Assembly (NCBI GenBank): GCA_044359525.1 | Contig: JBIKLY010000018.1 | Span: 1 to 43,535, forward strand | Length of the DNA stretch: 43,535 bases | Direction of reading: 5' to 3' | From: CAJBIL01 sp044359525 | GTDB taxonomy: Bacteria; Pseudomonadota; Gammaproteobacteria; Burkholderiales; Rhodocyclaceae | In this document: piece by piece, positions 24,928 through 32,130 of the stretch | How the letters are laid out: each line of letters opens with the position of its first letter | How positions within the stretch are numbered: the stretch's first letter is position 1 | Translations under genes and position numbers: made by a program | Notes under the pieces: generated by a model | What the model was told of the DNA's origin: nothing | Database searches by the model: none | Seen by the model: the letters and a program-made list of their open reading frames with translations, nothing else

Positions 24928-26355
24928 TTATTTCTTCTCGACTGCCGCCTTGGTGGACTCGGCTGCATTCTTGACGGCATCCGCACCCGCCTTGACGCCT
25001 TCCTTGGCCATTTCTTTGGCTGCCTCGCCCGTGGCCTTGGCCGCTTCGCCGGTGGCTTTGGCGGCTTCCTTGATTGCGTCTTTGGCTTCGGCAACGGCCT
25101 CCTTGGCCGCTTCTTTCACGCTTTCCTTGGCAGCTTCCATGGCGCCGCCGCCGAGGGTTTCGAGATACTCCCACTTGCCGGCCTTGACCTGGTACATCGA
25201 AATCGAACCGCCTTTCAGGTCGCCCAGGTCGTCAAACATGACTTTTGCCGTTACGCCCTGGTAGGCCGTTTTGCCGATTTCCGGCAGGTACTTGGCCGGC
25301 TCGACCGAGTTGGCGCGCTTCATGGCGTCTGCGGCAACCATCACGGCATCATAAACATACGGTGCGTAAAGCTGGATCTGGCCGTATTTGGCGGTGAATT
25401 TTTCGCCAAATGCTTTGCCGCCAGGCATGTTGTCGAGCGGCACGCCAGGCAGCGAGCAATACTGGCCTTCGCTTGCTGCACCCGCAAGCTTGATGAACTC
25501 GGGCGTGCAGCCACCGTCGCCGGTCAGGAATTTCGTGGTCTTCAAGCCAAGCGTTTTCATCTGCTTGGCCATCGGGCCGCCCTGCGCATCCATGCCGCCG
25601 TAAAAAACGACATCCGGTTTCTTCGACTTGATCTTGGTCAGGATGGCGGCAAAGTCGGTGGCCTTGTCATTGGTGAATTCGTTGGCGACGATCTTGATGC
25701 CGGCAGCTTCGACGGCTTTCTTGAACTCGTCAGCGAGGCCCTGTCCGTAGGCAGAGCGATCATCGATAATCGCCACGCTCTTGGCGCCGAGCTGTTTGGC
25801 GGCATACTCGCCGAGAATTTTCCCCTGCTGCACGTCGTTGGCCATGACGCGGAAGGCTGTCTTGAAGCCCTGCTGGGTGTATTTCGGGTTGGTTGCGGAG
25901 CCCGAAATCTGCGGGATGCCGGCATCAGAATAGAGCTTGGATGCCGGAATGGTGGTGCCGGAATTGAGGTGACCGATGACGCCGTTAACCTTGGCATCGA
26001 CCAGTTTCTGGGCAACGATGGTGCCCTGCTTCGGGTCAGCCTGGTCATCTTCGGCGAGCAGTTCAAACTTGACCTTGGCGCCGCCGATTTCGAGATTCTG
26101 AGCATTCAGCTCATCAACCGCCATACGCGCGCCGTTTTCGTTATCTTTACCGAGGTGCGCCTGCGGGCCGGTGAGCGGCGCCACATGACCAAGCTTGACG
26201 GTCACTTCCGGCTTTGGCGCCGGTGCCGGTGCGGCGACCGGTGCAGCAGCAGGAGCCGCGGCCTGCGGCTTCGGCTCTTCCTTCTGACCACAGCCGATCA
26301 TGGAAATAGCGGCAACAATGGCAAGGGTCATGCTGGGGATGCGCGAGAAGTGCAT
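24928..26355 (-). CDS. LivK-like periplasmic amino acid-binding lipoprotein with Ala/Lys/Glu helical tail
   Basis: Substrate-binding protein of the importer, 475 residues. A lipoprotein signal ends at MIGC (Cys about 21) and is followed by an Ala/Pro linker to about 48. The type I periplasmic binding fold (from VKLGHVAPLTGPQAHLGKDN to about 404) matches branched-chain amino acid receptors. Residues 405-475, coded by 25143-24931, form an added tail with 25 Ala, 14 Lys and 12 Glu in 71 residues, no Pro, Cys or aromatic, and a tandem KATGEAA repeat. It should be a long charged helix. The ATG at 26355 follows GGAGGAAAAACT. The ligand may be another small amide or amino acid. Confidence 0.9.
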   Translation of the reverse strand: MHFSRIPSMTLAIVAAISMIGCGQKEEPKPQAAAPAAAPVAAPAPAPKPEVTVKLGHVAPLTGPQAHLGKDNENGARMAVDELNAQNLEIGGAKVKFELLAEDDQADPKQGTIVAQKLVDAKVNGVIGHLNSGTTIPASKLYSDAGIPQISGSATNPKYTQQGFKTAFRVMANDVQQGKILGEYAAKQLGAKSVAIIDDRSAYGQGLADEFKKAVEAAGIKIVANEFTNDKATDFAAILTKIKSKKPDVVFYGGMDAQGGPMAKQMKTLGLKTTKFLTGDGGCTPEFIKLAGAASEGQYCSLPGVPLDNMPGGKAFGEKFTAKYGQIQLYAPYVYDAVMVAADAMKRANSVEPAKYLPEIGKTAYQGVTAKVMFDDLGDLKGGSISMYQVKAGKWEYLETLGGGAMEAAKESVKEAAKEAVAEAKDAIKEAAKATGEAAKATGEAAKEMAKEGVKAGADAVKNAAESTKAAVEKK

Positions 26356-26458
26356 AGTTTTTCCTCCGGGTGCGATGTTTGATGAAATGAACATACAAGC
26401 GACTGATTCTGCGTAGGTGTCAGCACCTTGTCAATGCAAACGAACGGGTAGCCGATCG

Positions 26459-26481
26459 AAAAAAAACCGGCACGAAGCCGG
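26459..26481 (-). terminator. Intrinsic terminator after the cytochrome c gene
   Basis: Minus-strand hairpin CCGGC-TTCGT-GCCGG followed by eight T residues (complement of 26459-26466). It lies 22 bases past the cytochrome c stop and isolates that gene from livK downstream. Confidence 0.9.
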
Positions 26482-26502
26482 CTCTTTGTTGCGGATCAGC
26501 AA

Positions 26503-26814
26503 TTACTTCAGGCTGAGAATCCATTTGACGAGCTTGGTCGCTTCTTCGGGTTTGACGGCAGCGTTCGGCGGCATCGGAACCGGACCCCAGTTGCCCTTGC
26601 CACCCTTCAGGATTTTCTCGGTCAGCATGGCCTCGTCCTTGGCGGTGTACTTCTTGGCAACATCCTTGTAGGACGGACCAACGACTTTTTTGTCAACGTT
26701 GTGGCAGGCCAGGCAGTTTTTGGCTTTGGCCAGTGCTTCATCGGCCTGAACAACGCCAGCCGACAGGATGCCGGCAGTTGCCAGCAGGGATACGCAGATC
26801 GCTTTCAATTTCAT
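26503..26814 (-). CDS. Small class I cytochrome c (c551/c552 type)
   Basis: A 103-residue periplasmic monohaem cytochrome. It has a signal peptide (cleavage near VQADEA), the haem-binding CLACH (Cys34, Cys37, His38) and the axial Met in GPVPMPPN, with the C-terminal helix LVKWILSLK. This matches Pseudomonas-type c551 and its relatives, which donate electrons to nitrite reductase or oxidases and could serve NosR/NosZ respiration here. It is a single-gene unit with its own terminator. The 166 bases upstream, toward ilvD, hold its promoter; I see no FNR box there. Confidence 0.92.
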   Translation of the reverse strand: MKLKAICVSLLATAGILSAGVVQADEALAKAKNCLACHNVDKKVVGPSYKDVAKKYTAKDEAMLTEKILKGGKGNWGPVPMPPNAAVKPEEATKLVKWILSLK

Positions 26815-26980
26815 GCTCTCGCTCCGTTCATTTAATAGGGTTTACAACGTACCGATCTTATTTCACTTTGCCCGACTTGGAAAGCGCGGTGGGCGAAATT
26901 TCAATTTACAGACCAGCAATACAACATTAACGCCTTCATATCGACAAGCGTTGACACGCTGGCATCAGTGAAGGGCACGC

Positions 26981-28831
26981 TCAGCGCTTCTTGAGTTGCT
27001 CAAGGTCACGCACTGCGCCGGTCGCTGCCGACGTAGCCATCAGTGCGTAAGCCTGTAGCGCCTTGGAAACAACGCGCTGCCGTTCGACCACCGGCTGCCA
27101 GCCCCTGGCATCCATCGCCGCGCGGCGGGTCGCCAGCACGGCGTCGGCAACAGCCAGATGAATGCGCCGTTGCGGGATGTCGATTTCAATCGAATCACCT
27201 TCTTCGACCAGGCCGATCGCCCCGCCTTGCGCCGCTTCCGGCGAGGCGTGACCGATCGACAGGCCCGAGGTGCCGCCGGAGAAACGGCCATCGGTGAGCA
27301 GCGCGCAGGCTTTGCCGAGCCCTTTCGACTTCAGGTAGGAAGTCGGATAGAGCATCTCCTGCATGCCCGGGCCACCCTTCGGCCCTTCGTAGCGAATCAC
27401 CACGACATCGCCGGCATGCACGGCGTCGGCCAGGATGGCCTCGACGGCGGCATCCTGACTCTCGAAGACGCGCGCCTTGCCGGTGAATTTCCAGATGCTC
27501 TCGTCGACGCCGGCTGTCTTGACGATGCAGCCATCGACCGCGATGTTGCCGTAGAGCACGGCGAGGCCACCCTCTTGTGAGTAGGCGTTGGCCTTGTCGC
27601 GAATGCAGCCGTGCGTACGGTCGAGATCGAGCTCGTTGAAGCGGCGGTCCTGCGAGAAGGCCGTCTGCGTCGGCACGCCACCCGGCGCAGCCTTGTAGAA
27701 TTTGGACACTTTGAGGTCGTGCGCGTGCATCGCATCCCATTGTGACAGCGCTTCGGCGAGCGTTTTGGTATGCACGGTCGGCACGTTGGTGTGCAGCAGG
27801 CCGGCGCGATCGAGCTCGCCGAGAATGCCGTAAATGCCGCCGGCGCGATGCACATCTTCGATATGGTATTTGTCGGTCATCGGCGCGACCTTGCACAGGC
27901 ACGGCACCTTGCGCGAAATGCGGTCGATGTCGGCCATCGTAAAATTGACGCCGGCTTCCTGCGCCGCAGCGAGGATGTGCAACACGGTATTGGTCGAGCC
28001 ACCCATCGCCACGTCGAGCGTCATGGCGTTCTCGAACGCCGCAAAGGAGCCGATGGCGCGCGGCAGTACCGAGGCATCGTCGTGCTCATAGTAGCGGCGG
28101 CAGAGTTCGACGACCTGGCGGCCGGCCTTGAGGAAGAGCTCCTTGCGGTCGGCGTGCGTGGCGAGCATGGTACCGTTGCCCGGCAGCGAAAAACCGAGCG
28201 CTTCGGTCAGGCAGTTCATCGAGTTGGCGGTGAACATGCCCGAGCACGAGCCGCAGGTCGGGCAGGCCGAGCGTTCGATATCGTCAAGATCGGCCTGCGA
28301 AACGCTATCGTCCACGGCCTTGACCATGGCGTCGACGAGGTCGAGGTGGATGATCTGGCCGTCGCTCGTTTTCACCTTGCCGGCCTCCATCGGCCCGCCG
28401 GAAACGAAGATCGTCGGAATGTTCACGCGCATGGCCGCCATCAGCATACCCGGCGTGATCTTGTCGCAGTTCGAGATGCACACCATGGCGTCGGCGCAGT
28501 GCGCATTAACCATGTACTCGACCGAATCGGCGATCAAGTCGCGCGACGGCAGTGAATAAAGCATGCCGTCGTGGCCCATGGCGATCCCGTCATCGACGGC
28601 GATGGTGTTGAACTCCTTGGCGATGCCGCCAGCCGCCTCGATCTCGCGCGCCACCAGCTGCCCCATGTCCTTCAGGTGCACATGGCCGGGAACAAACTGC
28701 GTGAAGGAGTTGACGACGGCGATGATCGGCTTGCCGAAATCGCCATCCTTCATACCGGTAGCGCGCCACAGGGCGCGGGCACCGGCCATGTTGCGACCGT
28801 GGGTCGAGGTGCGGGAACGATAGTGGGGCAT
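26981..28831 (-). CDS. ilvD: Dihydroxy-acid dehydratase
   Basis: Catalyses dehydration of dihydroxy-isovalerate and dihydroxy-methylvalerate in valine and isoleucine synthesis, using an iron-sulfur cluster. The 616-residue protein matches the E. coli-length form, with NCDKITPGM, ACPTCGSCSGMFTANSM and the C-terminal DGRFSGGTSGLSIGHASPEA. The ATG at 28831 begins the standard MPHYRSRTST N-terminus. In related betaproteobacteria ilvD and lgt are close divergent neighbours; here they are separated by a 3.3-kb toxin-antitoxin region. Confidence 0.96.
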   Translation of the reverse strand: MPHYRSRTSTHGRNMAGARALWRATGMKDGDFGKPIIAVVNSFTQFVPGHVHLKDMGQLVAREIEAAGGIAKEFNTIAVDDGIAMGHDGMLYSLPSRDLIADSVEYMVNAHCADAMVCISNCDKITPGMLMAAMRVNIPTIFVSGGPMEAGKVKTSDGQIIHLDLVDAMVKAVDDSVSQADLDDIERSACPTCGSCSGMFTANSMNCLTEALGFSLPGNGTMLATHADRKELFLKAGRQVVELCRRYYEHDDASVLPRAIGSFAAFENAMTLDVAMGGSTNTVLHILAAAQEAGVNFTMADIDRISRKVPCLCKVAPMTDKYHIEDVHRAGGIYGILGELDRAGLLHTNVPTVHTKTLAEALSQWDAMHAHDLKVSKFYKAAPGGVPTQTAFSQDRRFNELDLDRTHGCIRDKANAYSQEGGLAVLYGNIAVDGCIVKTAGVDESIWKFTGKARVFESQDAAVEAILADAVHAGDVVVIRYEGPKGGPGMQEMLYPTSYLKSKGLGKACALLTDGRFSGGTSGLSIGHASPEAAQGGAIGLVEEGDSIEIDIPQRRIHLAVADAVLATRRAAMDARGWQPVVERQRVVSKALQAYALMATSAATGAVRDLEQLKKR

Positions 28832-28981
28832 GGCGGAACTCCAGAACGATGACGGTAAAGTCGAATAGACAATTCTACCGAAGTTGCGTTGCATTGAGTT
28901 CGTTGGCGCGTGATGCGGGAACGAGACCGGTGCCTACTGGCGCAAGCTGAAACAGAGGCGGGATCGAGAAAGCAGTGAAGT

Positions 28982-28998
28982 CGTGACGTTTTGTCACG
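28982..28998. repeat. Perfect short palindrome upstream of ilvD
   Basis: CGTGAC-GTTTT-GTCACG, 6-bp arms. It lies 151 bases upstream of the ilvD start and 54 bases before the first 49-bp repeat. It could be an operator or a scar near the island edge. The rest of 28832-29051 shows nothing else I can name. Confidence 0.4.
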
Positions 28999-29051
28999 GG
29001 TTGAAACTCAAAGCCACGAACGACAAGCAACGGATTGCCGACCCTTTTGCC

Positions 29052-29100
29052 CAGTTTTGGCGGGCGCTGATGTAACGCCACTTCCCCACTACGCACTTTC
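29052..29100 (+). repeat. 49-bp direct repeat, copy A
   Basis: Ungapped match to copy B at 31045-31093: 40 of 49 bases identical, sharing the core GCTGATGT and the end CGCACTTTC. It sits immediately upstream of the higBA promoter. Read in one plus frame the copies give AGADVTPLPHYALS and AGADVTSVSHRALS, with most differences at first and third codon positions, so they may derive from coding sequence such as an insertion-sequence end. No transposase is present. Confidence 0.75.
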
Positions 29101-29108
29101 CGTCAATA

Positions 29109-29136
29109 TTGCTATTTATACCTATTTGAATATAAT
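29109..29136 (+). promoter_or_regulatory. Putative sigma70 promoter of the HigBA-like module
   Basis: TTGCTA (29109-29114), 16-base spacer, then a perfect TATAAT (29131-29136). Transcription should begin near 29143, which is the GTG start codon of the toxin, so the message may be leaderless. Confidence 0.65.
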
Positions 29137-29142
29137 CGCCCA

Positions 29143-29508
29143 GTGGACAATAAACGGGTCAAGCCGCTGGAATGGGCGGGGTCAGCGAAGAAGGATCTGC
29201 TGGCCATGCCTGAGGCAGTCATAGACATCATGGGCTACGCACTCCCTCTGGCGCAACATGGCCTCAAGCATGATCAGGCGAAGGTGCTCAAGGGATTTGG
29301 CTCTGCCGGAGTGCTTGAGGTTGTCGAAGACGATGACGGCAACGCCTATCGTGCGGTCTATACGGTTCGCTTCAAGAATGCCGTTTATGTACTGCATTGT
29401 TTTCAGAAAAAATCTCATAAGGGCATTTCGACGCCGAAGCACGAGATGGATATTGTTGAAGCGCGATTGAAGTCGGCAAGGCAGCACGCAGAAGGAGTAA
29501 CGAAATGA
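29143..29508 (+). CDS. RelE/HigB-type toxin (phage Gp49-like family)
   Basis: A 121-residue basic protein. The signature near residues 84-110, YVLHCFQKKSHKGISTPKHE followed by MDIVEARLK, is that of Gp49-like HigB toxins, which are ribosome-dependent mRNA interferases. The start is a GTG with no visible ribosome site, immediately after a TATAAT. The stop overlaps the ATG of the antitoxin gene (ATGA), and toxin-first order is normal for higBA. It is the first gene of the region inserted between ilvD and lgt. Confidence 0.88.
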   Translation: MDNKRVKPLEWAGSAKKDLLAMPEAVIDIMGYALPLAQHGLKHDQAKVLKGFGSAGVLEVVEDDDGNAYRAVYTVRFKNAVYVLHCFQKKSHKGISTPKHEMDIVEARLKSARQHAEGVTK

Positions 29509-29825
29509 CACAGATCGAACAGGGTAGCGCTAACGTTTATGCAGACCTTGGGCTCGGGGATGCAGAAGAGATGCTGGTCAAGGCGCAGCTAGCAACCAAG
29601 ATCGGCGAAATAATCAGGCGACGCAAACTGACTCAGATTCAAGCGGCAGAACTGCTCGGTATTCCTCAACCAAAGCTTTCCAACATGTTGCGAGGCCAGT
29701 TTCGGGGAATTTCAGAAACCAAGATGATTGACTGCCTGACGCGACTCGGACGAAACGTCGAGATCGTTGTCAAGACGGCTCCCCGATCCAAGACTACCGG
29801 ACACGTGTCGGTAGTATTTGCCTGA
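29505..29825 (+). CDS. HigA-type antitoxin with XRE helix-turn-helix
   Basis: A 106-residue protein with a helix-turn-helix at about 42-75 (LTQIQAAELLGIPQPKLSNM), a match to the Cro/C1 (XRE) fold seen in HigA antitoxins. It should neutralise the upstream toxin and repress its own promoter. The ATG overlaps the toxin stop by four bases and is preceded by GGAGTAACG. Confidence 0.9.
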   Translation: MTQIEQGSANVYADLGLGDAEEMLVKAQLATKIGEIIRRRKLTQIQAAELLGIPQPKLSNMLRGQFRGISETKMIDCLTRLGRNVEIVVKTAPRSKTTGHVSVVFA

Positions 29826-29930
29826 GCAACGGATCGCCGGTGCAGATCGGGGTGCAGGCAGGTTGGTTTATTTGAGGCGTCAAGTGAACATGACTCTGAA
29901 TTGAGCGAGTCTGCTAATCAGGGAATTGCC

Positions 29931-30329
29931 ATGAGAAAAACAGCAATAGACACCGAGCCAACGAACCACATCGCCGTGTTACAGGAAACAGCCATCCGGC
30001 GTACCTGGCACAACGAGGAGTGGTGGTTCGCCATTGTCGATGTGGTGGGCGTTCTCACAGATTCGGTCGATGTGAAGCAATACATCAAGAAAATGCGGAG
30101 CCGTGATCCGATGCAGGATGCCAACTGGGGTACAACTTGCACCCCCATTCCACCATTGGCACCGGACGGCAAAATGCGCAAGGAGCTGGAGGCGAAGAGC
30201 GGCAAGCCGGTGCTAAGCCGGGCCAACTACCTGTCGCAGGCCGGTGCGGCAGCCGGGAACGCAATTGAAAGCCCCGCGGAAGGAAAGCTCGGTCAATTGC
30301 CATCGCCGAAGCCCGAGGGCAAAGCATGA
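29931..30329 (+). pseudogene. BRO-family (phage antirepressor-like) gene with internal in-frame deletion
   Basis: The 132-residue reading frame joins two parts of a longer protein type. Residues to about 75 (IRRTWHNEEWWFAIVDVVGV through YIKKMRSRDP to CTPIPPLAPDGKMR) are the N-terminal BRO domain. Directly after comes KELEAKSGKPVLSRANYL, which in full-length relatives is near the C-terminus (R/K-E-I-E-x-K-T-G-K-P-V). By my recollection full proteins are about 280-300 residues, so roughly 150-200 are missing between. The frame stays open and a short protein could still be made. The ATG at 29931 is chosen over a TTG at 29901. Such genes are usual in prophage and toxin-antitoxin neighbourhoods. 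Confidence 0.65.
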
Positions 30330-30354
30330 TGGCTGGTATTCGACCAACAAAAGT

Positions 30355-30371
30355 ACATACTCAGCGTATAT
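30355..30371. promoter_or_regulatory. Candidate VapB operator
   Basis: Imperfect palindrome ACATAC-TCAGC-GTATAT located 20 bases before the vapB start. VapBC complexes bind such inverted repeats to repress themselves. AGGAG at 30378-30382 is the ribosome site for vapB. Confidence 0.45.
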
Positions 30372-30390
30372 CCATCCAGGAGAGCACGCC

Positions 30391-30621
30391 ATGACCTTCG
30401 CCCGCATCTTTCAGTCCGGCAACAGCCAGGCCGTGCGGCTGCCCAAGGATTTCCGCTTTGACGTTGACCAGGTGGAAATTTTCCGCCGGGGCGATGAGGT
30501 CGTCTTGCGCCCTGTCGCCGTGAGCGCCGCTGCCATCTTCGACGCGCTGGCCGGCCTGCCCGACGATTTCATGCCGGACGGAAGAAACGACACGCCGCCA
30601 CAGGAAAGAGAAAGTTTCTGA
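30391..30621 (+). CDS. vapB: VapB-type antitoxin (AbrB-like swapped-hairpin)
   Basis: A 76-residue antitoxin starting MTFARIFQSGNSQAVRLPKD, the AbrB/SpoVT-type DNA-binding motif of VapB and MazE proteins. The C-terminal half (VSAAAIFDALAGLPDDFMPD) would wrap the toxin. AGGAG precedes the ATG by eight bases. The stop TGA overlaps the toxin ATG (TGATG). The antitoxin is intact although its toxin is broken. Confidence 0.9.
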   Translation: MTFARIFQSGNSQAVRLPKDFRFDVDQVEIFRRGDEVVLRPVAVSAAAIFDALAGLPDDFMPDGRNDTPPQERESF

Positions 30622-31027
30622 TGGGCGTGCGCTACCTGCTCGATACCAATATCTGCTCTATATTGCCAAACACAATCCACCCGAGGTCCGCGAACGCTTT
30701 GCCCGCCATACCGCCAGCGAACTGGCGATGTCCGTAGTCACGCTCGGCGAGTTGCGCTTTGGCGCGGAAAAAAGACAGATGCGCGAACGCGCCCTGGGCA
30801 GCATTCAGTCGCTTGCTCAGCTCATCACCCTCGCGCCAATGCCCGAAGCCGCTGGGGAGCATTACGGCCAGATCCGCGCCGAGCTGCAGAAAAATGGCCA
30901 GATCATTGGCAATAATGATCTTTGGCTCGCCGCGCATGCCCGCGCCGAAGGCTGGATTCTCGTCACCAACAATGAACGCGAGTTTGCCCGGGTGGCTGGA
31001 CTACAAGTGGAAAACTGGGTCAAGTAA
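30621..31027 (+). pseudogene. vapC: VapC PIN-domain toxin disrupted by a 1-base deletion
   Basis: From the ATG at 30621 the frame reads MGVRYLLDTNIC and then leaves the family sequence. If one base is restored after about 30656 the rest continues in frame as YIAKHNPPEV, GELRFGAEK, NDLWLAAHARAEGW, VTNNEREF and ends at 31027. The repaired product would be 135 residues, normal for VapC, with every PIN acidic residue kept (Asp in LLDTN, Glu in GELRF, Asp in NNDLW). As written the product stops after about 36 residues. Either it is a recent pseudogene or a sequencing/assembly error. The rest shows no decay. Confidence 0.88.
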
Positions 31028-31044
31028 AACAGCGATGTTGAAAA

Positions 31045-31093
31045 CAGTTTCGGCGGGAGCTGATGTGACGTCAGTTTCTCACCGCGCACTTTC
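31045..31093 (+). repeat. 49-bp direct repeat, copy B
   Basis: Second copy of the repeat at 29052-29100 (40 of 49 identical, same orientation, no gaps). It begins 18 bases after the broken vapC and lies upstream of the third toxin-antitoxin operon. The two copies bracket higBA, the BRO remnant and vapBC, a unit of about 1.99 kb. Confidence 0.75.
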
Positions 31094-31159
31094 GGCCATC
31101 TGCAGTCGGTCAGGACTGTCGCCGGTTAGCAGCCGTTCAGACAACAAATCATCAACATC

Positions 31160-31201
31160 TTGCAAAGAACAAATCGCCTTACTATAATCAGAATCGTAAG
31201 G
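31160..31201 (+). promoter_or_regulatory. Promoter and overlapping palindromic operator of the third toxin-antitoxin operon
   Basis: TTGCAA (31160-31165), 17-base spacer, TATAAT (31183-31188), a good sigma70 promoter. An inverted repeat CCTTAC-N13-GTAAGG (31177-31201) straddles the -10, the expected place for autorepression by the AbrB-type antitoxin. AGGAGG at 31207-31212 then leads to the TTG start. Confidence 0.75.
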
Positions 31202-31217
31202 ACAAAAGGAGGTTAAA

Positions 31218-31436
31218 TTGTCAAGCGACGCTACACTTACCAGCAAGGGTCAAACAACGATTCCCAAGGAAATTCGAGATAGCCTTTCCATGAAGGCTGG
31301 AGACCGGATGACGTTCACCTTGATGCCTGACGCCACAGTAGTCATGCGAGTAAAGACCAAGAGCGTCACTGAACTGGCGGGCGTGTTACACAAGAAAGGT
31401 CGCAAGCCCGTTCCGGTTGAGCAGTTGTCGCGGTGA
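31218..31436 (+). CDS. AbrB-family antitoxin
   Basis: A 72-residue protein with the swapped-hairpin AbrB signature ATLTSKGQTTIPKEIRDSL (5-23), like MazE, PrlF and VapB-class antitoxins. It starts at a TTG placed five bases after a perfect AGGAGG. The basic C-terminus (KKGRKPVPVEQL) should bind the toxin encoded next. The stop overlaps the toxin ATG. Confidence 0.9.
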   Translation: MSSDATLTSKGQTTIPKEIRDSLSMKAGDRMTFTLMPDATVVMRVKTKSVTELAGVLHKKGRKPVPVEQLSR

Positions 31437-31831
31437 TGCTTGGGGTCGATACCAATGTTCTTTTTCGCTTTTTGGTTCGAGATGACGAAGTTCAGTTTGA
31501 GAGGGCACGCAAACTGATCAAGCGTGAGATCACGGCAGGGCGCCGCGTTTTCATAAGCCAGCTGGTCCTCTTGGAAACCGAATGGGTTCTGCGTAGCCGA
31601 TACAGCCTACCGAAGAATTTGATCATTGAAGCAATCTCGGGCTTGCTCGATGCGGCTGATGTTCGATTCGAGGATGAACCAGCCATCGAGGAGGCTCTTT
31701 TCATCTGGAAGGATGCGACTGCCGATTTCGCTGATTGCCTAATCGGTGCCAAGAACCGACGGCTAGGCTGTCGAGCGACGGCAACCTTCGATCTAAAGGC
31801 TTCCAAATTGCCGGGTTTTATCGCTGCCTAA
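31436..31831 (+). CDS. PIN-domain ribonuclease toxin (VapC-like)
   Basis: A 131-residue PIN toxin, intact. Acidic residues expected for metal-dependent RNA cleavage are present: Asp in GVDTNVL, Glu in LLETEWVL, and the Asp pair in ADFADCLIG. The ATG at 31436 (TGATG with the antitoxin stop) is preferred to the GTG at 31433. Together with the AbrB antitoxin it forms a complete module. The upstream VapC belongs to a different PIN subgroup, so this is not a tandem duplicate. Confidence 0.9.
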   Translation: MLGVDTNVLFRFLVRDDEVQFERARKLIKREITAGRRVFISQLVLLETEWVLRSRYSLPKNLIIEAISGLLDAADVRFEDEPAIEEALFIWKDATADFADCLIGAKNRRLGCRATATFDLKASKLPGFIAA

Positions 31832-32130
31832 CGATAATCGGCGAAGCGTGGTCACATCGTGTTTGCTGGAGGCGTTCCTGGCCTGCCCTGTCAAATGCCA
31901 TCTCCTGTCCGAAGGAGATAGCATTCATAACATTCCTGATTGGCCGCCTTCGCGTTTTTCGAATGGCTGTTGAGGGTCGAACCGCCTGTTATTGTTTAAT
32001 AGCGTCCAACAGGGCTTCGCCAGCACCTCGTCTGGAGAACCAATAAATACGCCACTCTTCATACGTCGTGCTTATAGAACGCCAATCTACGAGGCCTGCA
32101 GCCCTGCCCTATTTTTCAATCGAGTTACCT
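31832..32130. other. Non-coding gap between the PIN toxin and lgt
   Basis: A 299-base stretch without a convincing gene. A 7-bp hairpin ATCTCCT-GTCCGA-AGGAGAT (31900-31919) may end the toxin operon, but no T-run follows. A second weak one, CCTGTT/AACAGG, lies near 31986-32014. A short minus-strand frame around 32000-32065 (ending FSRRGAGEALLDAIKQ) might be a gene remnant. The lgt promoter should lie near the right end. Confidence 0.5.

Noticed and set aside
25021..25080. Short tandem DNA repeat in the livK tail considered as a CRISPR or satellite
   Set aside because: It is the coding repeat KATGEAA, only two copies, with no spacers.
27770..28555. Plus-strand open frame of 261 codons inside ilvD
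   Set aside because: Shadow of a well-identified gene.
28875..29096. Minus-strand frame of 73 codons between ilvD and the HigBA-like module
   Set aside because: No recognised family, no ribosome site, and it runs through repeat copy A; kept only as a possible remnant.
31735..32046. Plus-strand frame overlapping the end of the PIN toxin and the gap before lgt
   Set aside because: Out of frame with the toxin, no motif and no start signal.
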